From Cryptomeria japonica (taxonomy: Eukaryota > Streptophyta > Pinopsida > Cupressales > Cupressaceae): DNA of 64,000 nt. The notes beneath the pieces were generated by a model. It ran no database searches. It was not told the origin of the DNA and was given only the letters and a program-made list of their open reading frames with translations. Below are positions 30,777-43,137 of this stretch, piece by piece; the first letter of the stretch is position 1; each line of letters opens with the position of its first letter. The DNA is taken from assembly GCF_030272615.1 (NCBI RefSeq), contig NC_081411.1, forward strand, positions 183,668,977-183,732,976, read 5' to 3'. A program made the position numbers and the translations under genes.

Positions 30777-33700
30777 CTATTGCTTCGGTGGTTTGTCTCC
30801 TTGAATTCTTGCCTTGGATAGTTCATTCTCGTGTGTTAGTAGATTATCCAGTCTAGGACCAAGTTTATTCTTTAACTCCAGGGTTTTCATCTTAAACCTT
30901 GCTTTCTCTCTTTCTAGTTTTTCAATTTTCTCTTCATAAATAGCCATTCCCTAATCCAAAACCGATCCTAGTTTTGAAGAACCAATCATGTTATCTACAA
31001 TGTCATCAATCTCCTTTTGAGTTTTCTTGATCTATTCATCAATATCTTCAGTTAAATGATGAGGTTTGCAGGCTTCCTGGTACAATTCCTTGTATTCCAA
31101 AATTATGGAATTCAATGTTGGTAGCAATGAATCAATTTGTCCTGTATAATCCTTTATTCTTTTGTCAAATAAATCTTCCTTTTCCTTATTAACTCTTTTC
31201 TGAATAGTTTCCTCATTTATTTTATCTACAGACTGAATGTTAGAAGAAATGAATTTGGACAATGTGTCTAATTTACTTATTGAGCCAACAAAGTGATCTA
31301 CCTTGCATGCTAGTGCAATCATTTGCAAAATCGATAGAGATTCATCAATAACCTTAAATGCTAAGGCATTGCATTTAGTTATCTTCTTTATTGAATCCAA
31401 TAGTACACCGGTGACGTTTGTCGGTATGAAATCCATATTAGAAGTACTGGGAGAAGTGATAGGTTCTGCATTAAGTTTCTTCTCTTCTCCAGATACCTAT
31501 TCAGCCACTTTAACCACTTCCTTATTCACTTTCTCTTCCTTACTCTCATTCTTATTTTCTGTCAGTTCAGATTCAGTTTGTTCTTGTTCTTTTTTCTGTC
31601 AATATCTCAACATTTTGTTGAGTGTCAACTACCTTTACCGGTGATTCAAATTTCTCAACATTCACAGATTCAAATTTCTTTTCTTCAGCAATTTCTTTAT
31701 CCAATACAATATTGATGTCCTGAGTGTCAATATTCATTGTGAACAGAATGTTTGACTTGGGATCAATATCATCTACTTTCACTTCCTCTGACTTCTCTTC
31801 AATCTGATTTTGCATTTCTGTCGGTGTCTTTACTATTGCTGGTGGGGTGTCCTGTGCTGGTGGAGGTAAGTTGTCTTTTATTGTGAAGTTAGGTACACTA
31901 CCAACCTTACTCTTAACCTTATCTACTTTCTGATATACCTTAGTGAAGGATTTATCAACTTTTTGCCTTTCATTTTCTTCTCTCTTTTCTTTCTCTACAA
32001 AGAATATGTTGCACTTATCTGTTGTTTCATTTTCTATCTCTTTTATTCTGTGGGCCATGAAGCTAACTTGTCGGTGACCACTTGCAAAAAAAGTCATGTT
32101 AGCTTCAGCTATCAAATCATTAATTTATTACTTAGAGTTAACAGGATGAACCGCTAACAGTGCCTCAACCTTCAGTTTCTTATCTAATTCTATAATAGAC
32201 ATTCTCTTGGCTTCAAATCTCAGATATAAATCATTTGGAAGAACATCTAGATAACTTCAATAAGAACCTTCTTATATATATCTAGATACAAAATTATACT
32301 CTCCTCAATAGTATCCTTATCTGAATCTTTGAAAGAATGATAGAACTTGCTAACATTACCATTATTTCCTTCCTGAGTTATTTCATTTATAAGCTCTTCC
32401 GGGGAAAGAGTATCAGCTACATTTTGTTTCATTTTCTTCTCTGTAACTTTCTTCTTCTTCGGACTAATGGGCTCTCTCACCACCTGTTGTTTCTTTCTAA
32501 GTGTCCTTGATTTCTTCGGTGAAGGAGCAAGTGCCAGCGAGGGTTTTCTTTTCTTCCTATCCACCCTTTTGAATTCAATAGCCTTATCACTATCAAAGTC
32601 GGATGAGGTATCCACAAGAGAAATATGTGCTACCGGTTATTGTTCTGATTTTCTTTCTTGTTCAACAACACCACTCATCGGATCAAGTTTCAACAATCCC
32701 TTTTTAACAACTTCAACAAACTTCAAAGCATCTTTTATTACTTTGTCTCTTTTCTTCCCCTGCTTCTGTAGTTCAACACCTTTTTCAATAGTTTCAGCAT
32801 TTCCAAAAATCTTTTCAGTCAGTTCCAGTGGAGCATCTAGGAGTATCTTGGCATAAGATTCCAAAATGTTTGCATCCACTTCATAACCCATCTCAGTTAT
32901 CCAAATAGTTCTAGGTCTAACTGCCTCCATCCAAACTTCATCTCTTTTTACAACAAAGCATATCTATTTGTCATATTTATCAACAATGCTTTGAGGGATT
33001 ATTTCCCTTTGTCTCATTTTAGCTTGAAAGTCCTTGAAATACTCTTTTACTTGCTTGTCACCATCAAAGCCCAAGCCGGTAATTGCCTCCTTTATTTATT
33101 TTCCAACAGAAATATCATAGGCAAAGTCTTTGTGGCCTATACCGAGAATCACCTTTGAGAAATATAGCATCAGACATACAAGTAAATTACCAAATTTGAA
33201 AGTTCCCTTCTTGTCACCTTTGATCTTATCCAGATTTTCTATAAGTTCATCTTTCAACCACTCAAACAAATCAATTTTAGCATTGTTCATTACCATCTCA
33301 TAAGCACAATGAATGCATAGATTGGAAACATAATTCAGCCTATTAGTATGAGCCCCCTTATATCTAATAACCATACTAGCATATTTGATATTGTTATCAA
33401 TTATATCACTAACCCTAAGTGATCTGTTATCTGATGTTGCACCTGTTAAGTTCATAACCCCTTTGTTTGGAATTTTCTTTTTCTTCTCAGGCCTAGTGTT
33501 GGTAGAAGGTAAACCAATAACAACCTTAATTGCTTCCTTAGTGATTTTGAAAATTGAGTCTAGCCATAGAAATTCACCATGAACCCTACTAAGAACATAA
33601 CAAACAGTCTCATTTGAAAATTCAGGCATGTGAAAGATGTCAATGAACCCTAAATCTTCCACAATCTTGTGTTCCAGTTTGACTATACCTTGTTTGTTAG

Positions 33701-33929
33701 TGATAACATTCATGAACATGTTCTTTATATCCTCAAACCCTAAATCTTCGATGTTACAATGAATGTATGCCCTAGGGTCTTCAACAAATGCAAATCCCTT
33801 CGGGATTTTTGAAAATGCACCAATGGAGTCATCCAACTTAGCTATCTTAGGGATGAGTCTAGGTCGCTTGACATTTTCCACAATAGTAGGGTTTGCAATG
33901 AATTCAGGAATGGAAGATGAAGAAGCCAT
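30777..33929 (-). pseudogene. Unknown ORF of about 1050 codons carried by element B
   Basis: It begins at ATG 33929 (MASSSSIPEFIANP), with a TATAAAG-like word about 150 bp upstream, and ends at TAG 30779-30777. The N-terminal 280 residues look folded (SKIPKGFAFVEDPRAYIHC, LDSIFKITKEAIKVVIGLP, IDLFEWLKDELIENL). Then follow a Lys-rich segment with a nuclear-signal-like RKKRKP, and long charged coiled-coil segments down to the end (MAIYEEKIEKLEREKARFK). Most of it is in one frame, but 32115-31573 is in another, and stops lie between the segments. I recognise no retroviral domain. The 'helix then viGLP' segment resembles PMD or 'putative plant transposon' domains only weakly. Confidence 0.55.
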
Positions 33930-34270
33930 GTCGTAAGATAAATACCTTTTAACTGAAAACCTTGGATGCCCTGAAAAATCTTGTTGCTTCGCTTCTTGAA
34001 TGCTGGTGCTCAACTCTGCACTCTTCGAATGCTTGAATTCTTTGGTGAATCGAAATGAGAAATTCCAGTGCTTTATAACCAAAAATTTAACTTACAACTG
34101 CATTAAATGCTTCTTTGGTTAAGTGAATATTCAACATATCTGTCGGTGAAGAAGAATTATGACTTCTTAGCACCATCTGAGGGTAAAATGCATAATCTTC
34201 AATTAGTTGCCTTACCCCTAAGGATTATTCCTTAGTTAGATGAATAATCTCCTACTAGTGCAGGATTGCT

Positions 34271-35404
34271 CTATTCTGCCGGTGCAGAGACAGATTCATC
34301 ATTTCTCTTATCTCTCTTCTTGACCCATTGTTTAGTGAATTCTTGCTTGATTTCATTCACCTTTTCTTTGCCTTTGTCATTAGATCCTTTGTTGTTTGCC
34401 GGTACATTCTTTCTTCTGCAAAATCTTACAATATGCCCAATCTTGTTGCATGCATAACAGGTTACATTGTTTCTTTGAATAGATTTTCCATAACCTTGAC
34501 CGGTTTGGTTTCTGCATTGATTAGACAGATGTCCAAATCTACCACAAACATAAGATTTTACATTCATTCTATAATTTTTTGAGTTATGACCATGTTTATT
34601 ACATTTGGAACATTGACCAGTGGATGAGTTTGTATTTTGATTATTCCTAAATCTACACTGATTTGCTCTATGGCCAAATTTGTTGCAATTAAAACATTTT
34701 CCATTGAATTTATAAGCATTAGGTTGCCTTACCAGTTTGCTGTGATCATGATTGTTTGCAGTTCCAGAACTTTCTCCATGTTCAAATCCAAGTCTAGCTG
34801 TTTCTCCATCAGGTTTTTGACTTTTCAGCATATCATCAAGCTTGTCTGAACTCTTTTTGAATTTGTCCTTGTATTCATTTGTAGCGACCAATGCATTTTC
34901 CAGAGTGCTAACTTGTCTCATAAATTCCTCTTTGTCATGTTGCATGTGAATCAAATATGTTTTAAGCATATCATTTTCATAACTAAGCCTTAGAGATTCA
35001 TCCGATCTTTCATTAAGTCTTCTGGCCAAATCTTCCTCATTCTTCTTTCTATCTTCAATATTCTTACATAGTCTCATGGTTAAATCTTGCATCTCATTCT
35101 TCATGTTGTTGTTCTCTTGTCTCAGTTTCTCTGCAATAGCTCTGAGAGTTTCTTTTTCTTCATCATCTATTTTTGCAGTTGCTCATGAAATTATTTTCTC
35201 TTGTTTTATGCCCTGGCCAAGTTTTCTTGAAGTGCTTTGATGAATTCCCGAGCAATTCAGAGTTCATCTTCCAGTTTGATATTCTTTAATTTTTCTGCAT
35301 CAAAATCTTCAAGAGCTCCTTCCAACTATTGTCTCAAACTTTCCATCGGTACCAGTTTCATAATCTTCCTCAAGTTGTTAGGCTTCTACAAATAGAGGAC
35401 CACA
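34271..35404 (-). pseudogene. gag: gag remnant of element B: coiled coil and CCHC zinc knuckles
   Basis: The open part (35104-34271) starts with about 100 residues of strong coiled coil. Five cysteine-rich units follow (CFNCNKFGHRANQC; CSKCNKHGHNSKNY, where the last Cys is Tyr; CGRFGHLSNQC, lacking its first Cys; CYACNKIGHIVRFC). This is the nucleic-acid-binding end of a Ty1/copia gag. Upstream to the primer site the same coiled coil continues but is broken by several stops. The copia capsid domain expected before it is missing. It ends at a stop 340 bp upstream of the unknown ORF. Confidence 0.8.
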
Positions 35405-35415
35405 CTCTGATACCA
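35405..35415 (-). other. Primer-binding site of element B
   Basis: On the minus strand TGGTATCAGAG lies two bases after the LTR end. It is the initiator-Met primer site usual in Ty1/copia. Confidence 0.88.
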
Positions 35416-35417
35416 AT

Positions 35418-36237
35418 TGTTAGATATTTGGTTAACCCCAAAGAGAGGAGGGGTGAATCAGTGTCTGACCTGTAGATGAAAGATTTAAACTTATTTGCAA
35501 CTTTATAATTGAAATAGTAAGCAAATAATAATGTAGTAAAGAGAAACAAAAGAATCAACATCAATGCACACCATAACACAAATATTTTGGCGGGGAAACC
35601 TGGTAAGGGAAAAACCTCGGTGGGATTTGTGACCCACAATATTTACTCATTGGCCAATATGAATAAATATTACTTAGTACAATAGGGGCCTGCACATGCA
35701 GGAAGGCCAACTGCCTAGAGCTCACTGCTCAACAAAAAATGGAGTCCCATTGACTACACAATTAGATGGTTAAATCCAATAACAATATACTGCTTCAAAA
35801 TAGCATCTGCATTGCTGGATTCAGTACCGGTTTAAGCTTTGTCTGATACCTCTACCAAAAAATTATCGGTAAATAGTCTTCGCTTTTCTCTACTTCTTAT
35901 TCACTCTTAAAATAAATACATCAAAGTGCATATACAATTATCCGGTATCATACATACATTTCATTACCTACTTTGCATATAACTACTCACAAAATGACCT
36001 ACAAGATCTCATACATATATGAGTCTTTACAATACATCATGTCGGCTATACAATTACAATTTACATTACATAAGCAATATTATTGCCAAGTCGGCTTTGG
36101 ATGCCAGTATGATCTGTTGCTGATGTAAACTGGATGTCAGTGTGAATAAAACTTGTTGTATTTGTCGGTGTCGATATGCAAAGTCTTTTGCCAGTATAAC
36201 CTATGAACCATGTTGAACCTAGTTGCCATCAATGACA
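35418..36237 (-). repeat. 5' LTR of element B (copia type)
   Basis: On the plus strand it runs from TGTTAGATATTTGG to ATCAATGACA (820 bp). It shares with 46653-47680 a conserved block: a GAGGGGTGAATCA word near the left end, GGAAAAACCTCGGTGGG, then TGCACATGCAGGAAGGCCAA, and TAGATGGTTAAATCCAATAA. This establishes B and C as relatives. Confidence 0.85.
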
Positions 36238-38662
36238 ACATCTACCATTCTCATCTGAGTGTATAATGCCAAGAAGCCTTTAGCTGATAAAACTCATTTC
36301 ATCAATCAAGATGTACCTAACATGTGACATTTCCTCTTAGAAGCTTGTTCGTCTTGGTCCCTCAAGTTGTTTAAAATCTCTTATTGGGATTCATAATTTT
36401 GAATGAATAGATGATGCTCCCATATTGAAGGTTGCAAGACCAATTGGTTCAAGTAGAAGTAGAGGATATCAATTTGGCAATGAAGCATTCTGAAGCTTGC
36501 TTGATTTATAACAACTATCATGTGATATTTGTCTATTCTTGTTGTCCCTTGGATTATCATAAATAATGGAGATTCATTCTAATTTGTGTGGTAGTGTGAA
36601 ATGATAATATTGACTTCTTTTTCCTGTTTACTACTAAGCTTCTCATAGTTTAAAAATTATGGTATGTCATTATCAATGAGGCATCTAGTACTTTTCATGT
36701 TGGTAATGAAATTGTTAGCCTCATTTGTATATCGTTGACCTTGAAATTCATTGGACCAGTTTACCTCTTTATCTATATCTCTTCTACCAAGCATAACCTT
36801 CTCTAAAATTTGTATTATTTGGCCATGATGGAGTCTAGATATAATTTCCCATTCATTTTCTATTGTAGCTTCTTCTAGAATATCATATTCATCATTTTTT
36901 GTAATCTTCAATATTTTGAACATTTTCATTCTCTATTCTCCAATGCACATGTCATTGATTATAATTAAATTTATCCTATTTTGATACTATTGAATCATTA
37001 TTTTGACCAATATCCTTTTGAATGTCATAAAAAGGTTTGTAAAGCAATTTTTTAAAGAAACAAAAGTTTACCCGTTTATCTGAGTCATGCGTAGGAATAG
37101 ATAAAAATCTTGAAAACACTCTTTTGGTGTTTTCTTTTTTCCTTGAATTCCATTTATTTAAATTTTATTTTCTTTGAGGATTATATATCCATGATTTTGT
37201 TCTATCAATCAATGAGATTGCTTCCATAGCAAGTGACATATTTTGATATGCATCAATGAAATAAATTGTTTGTTCTATTAGCAGTTGTCATTGATGTCTA
37301 GGTGTTGTCATTGATGTCAACCCTCAGCTTGCATGTTGTCATTGATGATATACTTTGTGATTATCGAATTGTGGGGAGATTATTGGCAAGTCTTGTTATT
37401 GATGTAGGATGAAAATGGATGATGGTTGAAGATGGTCCTGTTATGGATGTCCACCTTCTTGGTGTTTGATGTCTACACTCAGTATGTTGTATGGTACTTG
37501 TAATGATTGAGTGATGGTGATGGTGTTTATGTTTATGTTTGGAAGCCACGTCTTGTTGTCAATCAACAGAGATGTTATCATGATGATATCATATTAGAAT
37601 GAGGATTATAAGCATGAGGATGAAGTAATGTATTGTTGATGATCTCAATCATACTACAAGTTATTACAATATCTTTCTTGTCATTCCTAAGTAAGAAAAT
37701 AGTACTACAAGGTGTTCTAGTCTTCAAAGGTTGATGAAGATTCAAATTAAAGAAAAGTATGTTGAAGAAAGTTTGAAATAATGCCATGTGTTCCTTTGCA
37801 TTTGGTGTTATAGCCTTGTGGTTTTGGATATAATGTGTATGATTTATGGATGTTGTGCTCCTATCTTTTCAGGCTCTTGGTGTTGCAACTAATGTTTTCT
37901 GTTAAGGTAGTATGTTGGTGGTTTGATGGCTAGTTAAGACTAGTTTGGAGAATGCTCTGCATTTCTCTATATTAATGTTTATGTTTATGCGACTTGGAGG
38001 ACATTCTTATAATGTCTTAGTTCAGATGTCAATTGATGAAGTGTTTCACAAGTATGATTGTCAATGTCTTATATCATAACTGTGTTTCCTTGCATTTTGG
38101 TAATGAAAAAATTTGTATCGGTTTGGTTTTGCTAGCTTATCATGGCTTGAGAGTATGAAAGATGCATCTGGAAGTGTTGATGGATGTTCTAAGAAGGTTT
38201 CTATATGGTATGCATGTTGGTTGAACTATTTGGTGTTGCATTATGTCTAGAGTTGGTTTTTCGGGTAATTTGTGGCTGTCTAGCCAAATGGGCTTTTTTT
38301 CTTGCTTGTGTTATGTTTTTGGGGATTTGCACTAGCATTGGAGATTGTGTTGAGCTACATTTGGGTCTCACTATGCCTTGTGTGGATCCATATTGAGTAA
38401 TTTGATTTGGAAGATGTGCTTTTGGGTCGATTGGTCAAGGATTACACATTTCATCTACATGTTACCATGTTGTTGACTTGGGAGGATGTGTACTAGTGTG
38501 TGATATTTGGGAGTCCATTGGAAGATTTAATAAGATTTCTTAGGTCCTCTCTATCTCTTGGATTGGACCTCTTTCATTGTAATTATGTTTTTGGGCCGAC
38601 TTGTTGGGTTTGCTACTTGTTCCTTGTTTCAGTTGACCTAATTTGAGTTTTTGAGATGATGT
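36238..38662. other. Unassigned sequence between B and F
   Basis: No gene is recognisable. The word TTGTCATTGATG occurs at about 37286, 37311 and 37340. It resembles the start of the copia LTRs B and C (TGTCATTGATGTCAAC on the minus strand), so 37287 onward may be a plus-strand copia LTR remnant. A 90-codon minus-strand frame at 36657-36929 has no recognised motif. Confidence 0.4.
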
Positions 38663-39781
38663 TGTGCATCGTAAATTGTAGCCTTGCATAATTTCATCCC
38701 CACCCAGGCCTCACTTTCATATTCTGGCCTCCTATGTCAGGATATTGTTTTGATTATGCTCACACCCACCTAGATTCAACATCTTTTTCACTTGAGTGGG
38801 ACCTTGTTCAAATCCAAGCCCTAATTGATAGGACCAAGACGCCTTGGGTACCATGGTCCTCCCACAAGGGGCCCAAATTTGGACCTCACAATGGTCACAT
38901 CTCAGATGTAGGAAAATATTCTTGGTGTTGGCAATAAAACATCATTAAGGCAATAAAGGAGAGGTTAGATTTCATATTTCAAGCATTCATGATGGCATTC
39001 GTGATCAAGACTTTATAAAGACATCCTACACGAAATTATCAACCTTGGCATGAAGACTTCAATGCAAGATTCATCAAGATATCAAGTTCCAATTCAATCA
39101 TTTCAAATAAAAGATAAGATTTTACTTCAGCATTTTCATTATATTTCAATTCAGTTTAAGGATTAATTCCAAACTCGAGGTTTGACCTAAGGAAAAAACC
39201 CATTAATAATGATATTTCCCTTCTTTCTGTGTGCAAATGATACATCGAAGAGCCCCAAAGGGAGATTCAAGCAAAAGAAACTATGACGATCAAATCTAAC
39301 GCTTGCAGAGGCAAATATTAGAGGACCAAGATGAAAACCACCATGGTCCTAAGGATTTTTGATGAGCTTCTGTGAATAGATTCTGTGTGACATCCTAATT
39401 CTAAAAGATTCTAGTCTATACACATCTAACATCAAGGACCGGGAAACAAATTACCCCACGATCCTGTATTTTCAGGTTGAACTTGAAGTCATAGGTACTC
39501 TTATGTTTCTTTTGCTCAAACTTAGCCACGTGTTTGCATTCTATGCTAGTAAATTGTTGTTTATGTTGTTTTATGTCAATTCTTCATGATTAACTCTAGA
39601 TCTAGCATTAAAATACATTCAAATCAATTTCAACTAGACAAAGGAAAAATAGGTTGATTTGCATTTAATCTTTAGGAATTGGATCAATTGAGCTCTTCCT
39701 TCAATGTTTTGATTGGAAAGTTAGGTTATTTCCTAGTTTATAAGGCTTAACTTGTGAAACCCTAAGTTTCCTTCCATTACA
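38663..39781 (+). repeat. 5' LTR of Tat-like element F
   Basis: It starts TGTGCATCGTAAATTGTAGC, which resembles the E1 LTR start TGTAGCGTCGTAAATTGTAC, and ends CTTCCATTACA just before a primer site like that of E1. It has a possible TATA box (TTATAAAG at about 39014) and two ACCATGGTCC words (about 38859 and 39343) like the E1 minisatellite core. The start is inferred from similarity. Confidence 0.65.
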
Positions 39782-39784
39782 TTT

Positions 39785-39796
39785 TGGTGAACCTGA
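39785..39796 (+). other. Primer-binding site of element F
   Basis: TTACA, TTT, then TGGTGAACCTGA. Eleven of the 12 bases match the E1 primer site, with the same 3-bp spacer after the LTR. Confidence 0.7.
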
Positions 39797-40140
39797 CATT
39801 GTACTAGCATTAATTTTAATTTTTATTCTCATATTTGATTTGTATGAATTTAACCAATCCATATTTGCACTCACATATCATTTATCCACTTAATTTACAT
39901 TAATTTAGAGGTTCAATTCACAAAACCCCTAATTTATTTTGACAAAATTGACTTGTGGGTTGCATAATTTCTCATTTATATGATCAAACTTATTGTTATG
40001 ACATATTATTTTCAGATTTAGAAGCATTTAGTTATCACATCTCTCATTTTTATAGAGTATCTATCTGGTTGGTCAATCATTTTACAAAAAAATGCATTGT
40101 TTAACCATGCGTATAGTTTGTATTATCAAAAATATTATTG

Positions 40141-42340
40141 TAACTAGGAATTTAGGAAAAGGCATCAAAGCATACAATTAGGCAACCACAAACGTAAAAG
40201 CTTATGAAAATAACTCCTAATACACACAATAAAGGTATGAAGACAAGATGCTCAAAAATAAATCCATAAGACATCAAAGCATCTCCTCCATGTCTATTCA
40301 TTGGCTTTCTTTCTCCTCCAAATTGGGCTTGTGTGTATCTCACCTACAAGTGCAAAAGCATGAAGCAAGATTGATTTTGACAACAAGAGGATACTTGAAA
40401 AATATGGTTTCTTTTTTTCAAAATGATTGAGAAAATGCATCCAAGAGGACAAAATTAGCATGAAATTTATATTAAAGTCATTTGATTTCAAAAATGGCAA
40501 AATTGAGTTGAAGGAAGAAGGTTATGACACCTTCTATGTCATGAATTATGACAAATTTCCCATGCAAGGTGTGAGGATAAGTTGGTATGTCAAGAGTTAT
40601 GACATGTTGTTGTTTTAACACTTGTGAAGAATGAGAGAATCCTGCTTCCAACTTATGACAAAGGAAGTAAAAAAATAGGAGCAACTAGAAGAGGATAATT
40701 AGTGGGAAATTAGATTTAGCAAATTAGAAAATGAGGTGGAAATTAGGAATTAGGAAATTAGGAAAAAATAGGAAAATAGAAATTAGGTGACATTAATTAA
40801 TAAATTCTCATTTATTAATTAATTCACAAAGAGGGAGAAAATTCAATGCACCAATTAAATAAATATTTAATTGTGACAAGAGGAGACTTAAGATTAAATA
40901 AATAAATTTATTTAACCTAAAAGGGAAATGATGAATAGGATTAAATGAATAAATCATAGAACCATGGAAGATGAAATAGAAATGAAAGGACTATCAATTA
41001 GGTCATGACAATAAGCGATTAATGTACATTCGATCATGATTTTGGTTGATAAATGACCAATGTTGATAAATGACTGATATTGGTTGACAAAGATCAATGA
41101 CAAATTGACCAAGATTGACAAGGAGATTAAATTGATAGATGCCAATTGATGAGGACCAATGACTAATAGATCCAAATTGACAAGAGATGATGATTGATAA
41201 CAGATTCAACATGATCCAGGATGATTGATAACTAGGAATTCAGGAAAAGGCATCAACGCATACAATTAGGCAACCACAAACCTAAAAGCTTATGAAAATA
41301 ACTCCTAATACACACAATAAAGGTATGAAGACAAGATGCTACAAAATAAATGAAAACCATAAGACATCAAAGCATCTCCTCCATGTCTCTTCATTGGCTT
41401 TCTTTCTCCTCCAAATTGGGCTTGTGTGTATCTCAACTACAAGTTCAAAAGCATGAAGCAAGATTGATTTTAGCACAAGGATACTTGAAAAATATGGTTT
41501 CTTTTATTCAAAATGATTGAGAAAAGGCATCCAATTTATAGAGAAATTGGAGAGAGGAAAAAATTAGCATGAAATTGATATTAGAGGCAATTGATTTCGA
41601 AAATGGCAAAATTGAGTTGAAGGAAGAAGGTTATGACACCTTTATGTCATGAATTATGACAAATTTCCCATGCAAGGTGTGAGGACAAGTTGGTATGTCA
41701 AGAGTTATGACATGTTGCTATTTTAACACTTATGACAAATGAGAGAATCATGCTTCCAACTTATGAGAAAGGAAGCAAAAAAAATAGGAGCAGCTAGGAG
41801 AGGATAATTAGTGGGAAATTAGATTTAGCAAACTAGAAAATGAGGTGGAAATTAGGAACTAGGAAATTAGGAAAAATTAGGAAAATAGAAATGAGGAAAT
41901 AGAAATTAGGTGACATTAATTAATAAACTCTCATTTATTAATTAATTCACAAAGAGGGAGAAAATTCAATGCGCCAATTAAATAAATATTTAATTGTGAC
42001 AAGAGGAGACTTAGGATTAAATAAATAAATTTATTTAACCTAAAAGGGAAATGATGAATATGATTAAATGAATAAATCATAAAACCCTAGAAGATGAAAT
42101 AGAAATGAAAGGACTATCAATTAGGTCATGACAATAAGCGATTAATGTAGATTCAATCATGATTTTGGCTGATAAAGGACCAATGTTGATAAACAACTGA
42201 TATTGGTTGACAAACATCAATGACAAATTGACCAAGATTGACAAGGAGATTAAATTGACAAATACCAATTGACGAGGACCAATGACTAATTGATCCAAAT
42301 TGACGAGAGATGATGATTGATAACAGATTCAACATGATCC
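40141..42340. repeat. Two-copy tandem duplication of about 1.09 kb in the F leader
   Basis: Copy 1 starts TAACTAGGAA at 40141 and copy 2 at 41229. The copies run to AACATGATCC at 41217 and 42340. They are highly similar with small indels. The second half of each copy is rich in short ATTGACnnn and TTGATnnn words. The open frames here are not conserved between the copies in a coding manner, so I do not call genes. Confidence 0.88.
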
Positions 42341-43137
42341 TTGATGAGGGATAATTGATCCAAGATGATAGGAGATGATAAAGACCAAGGACAAAACCCT
42401 AATTTGACATGGCAAAGTGTTGACAATGCCCAAATGACATGATAGGATTGATTATGACCAAAGATTGCAATTCGAAGATGATGTCGACAAGACCTAATTG
42501 AAAATGCGAGAAACATAGTTGAAGGGGGAAGAAATGCAGACGAATGACAAGATGTCGACAAATGATGAAGATCAAGTGCATGACATAGAAGAAATGTCAA
42601 TAAGATGCGAAAACCCTAAAAGAAGGTTGCGCAGACATGTTAAAGTATGACACCACAAGCATTAACCATTTTTAGATGCCTACAATTATGATTTCAAATT
42701 TTTGCATTCAACATCTCATTCTTTGTGCATGAGTTTTGTTACCCTTTCACATACATCTGACATCTTGGTGAGAAGAATTTATAGAATTATTGCTTCCCAA
42801 AGTTAAAATGCTAAGGGGTGTGAGCCTATGTTGAATAACTTATTCCATGGGAATTTGGGTGAAACCTCAATCCCTACACATGACATACCTACCATTATGG
42901 AGAACAATTCCCCTCACACTTCTAATGATGAGGATGACTCACTAACTAGGGTTACTAGTGAACAATTAGGGAATCTTGATAATGAGTTTGATACGATTTA
43001 ATAATAGATGGGTCAAGAACATTTGAATAGTGAGGAAATATCCTTGATTGAAGCATTGACTTGATGGTTCAAAGTGATAAGATAGGTGTACAAGTGTTAC
43101 ATGGCATTGCTCATATTGTTGATGCCTACAAAAAGTT
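42341..43137. other. Leader of element F before gag, no gene seen
   Basis: A stretch of about 800 bp, AT-rich, with continued ATGACAAGATG-like words at its left end. It leads into the proline/threonine-rich gag N-terminus. I see no credible gene. Confidence 0.4.

Larger units (their letters stand above)
30773..36237 (-). mobile_element. Copia-type element B with an extra long ORF, left end cut by A
   Basis: Relative to the element: 5' LTR (35418-36237), initiator-Met primer site, a coiled-coil plus zinc-knuckle gag remnant, then about 3.2 kb of non-retroviral ORF. The element is interrupted at 30773 by chromovirus A, so its 3' LTR and any pol lie outside the window. The LTR is homologous to that of element C. 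No capsid domain of the usual copia type precedes the coiled coil, so gag is probably internally deleted or specialised. Confidence 0.7.

Noticed and set aside
37361-37549. His-rich 62-codon minus-strand frame
   Set aside because: It comes from a GATGGTGATGGTG-like low-complexity stretch, with no support as a gene.
40954-42335. Paired minus-strand frames of 60-73 codons in the tandem repeat
   Set aside because: They are similar only because the DNA is duplicated. They are short and composed of the repeated ATTGAC/TTGAT words.
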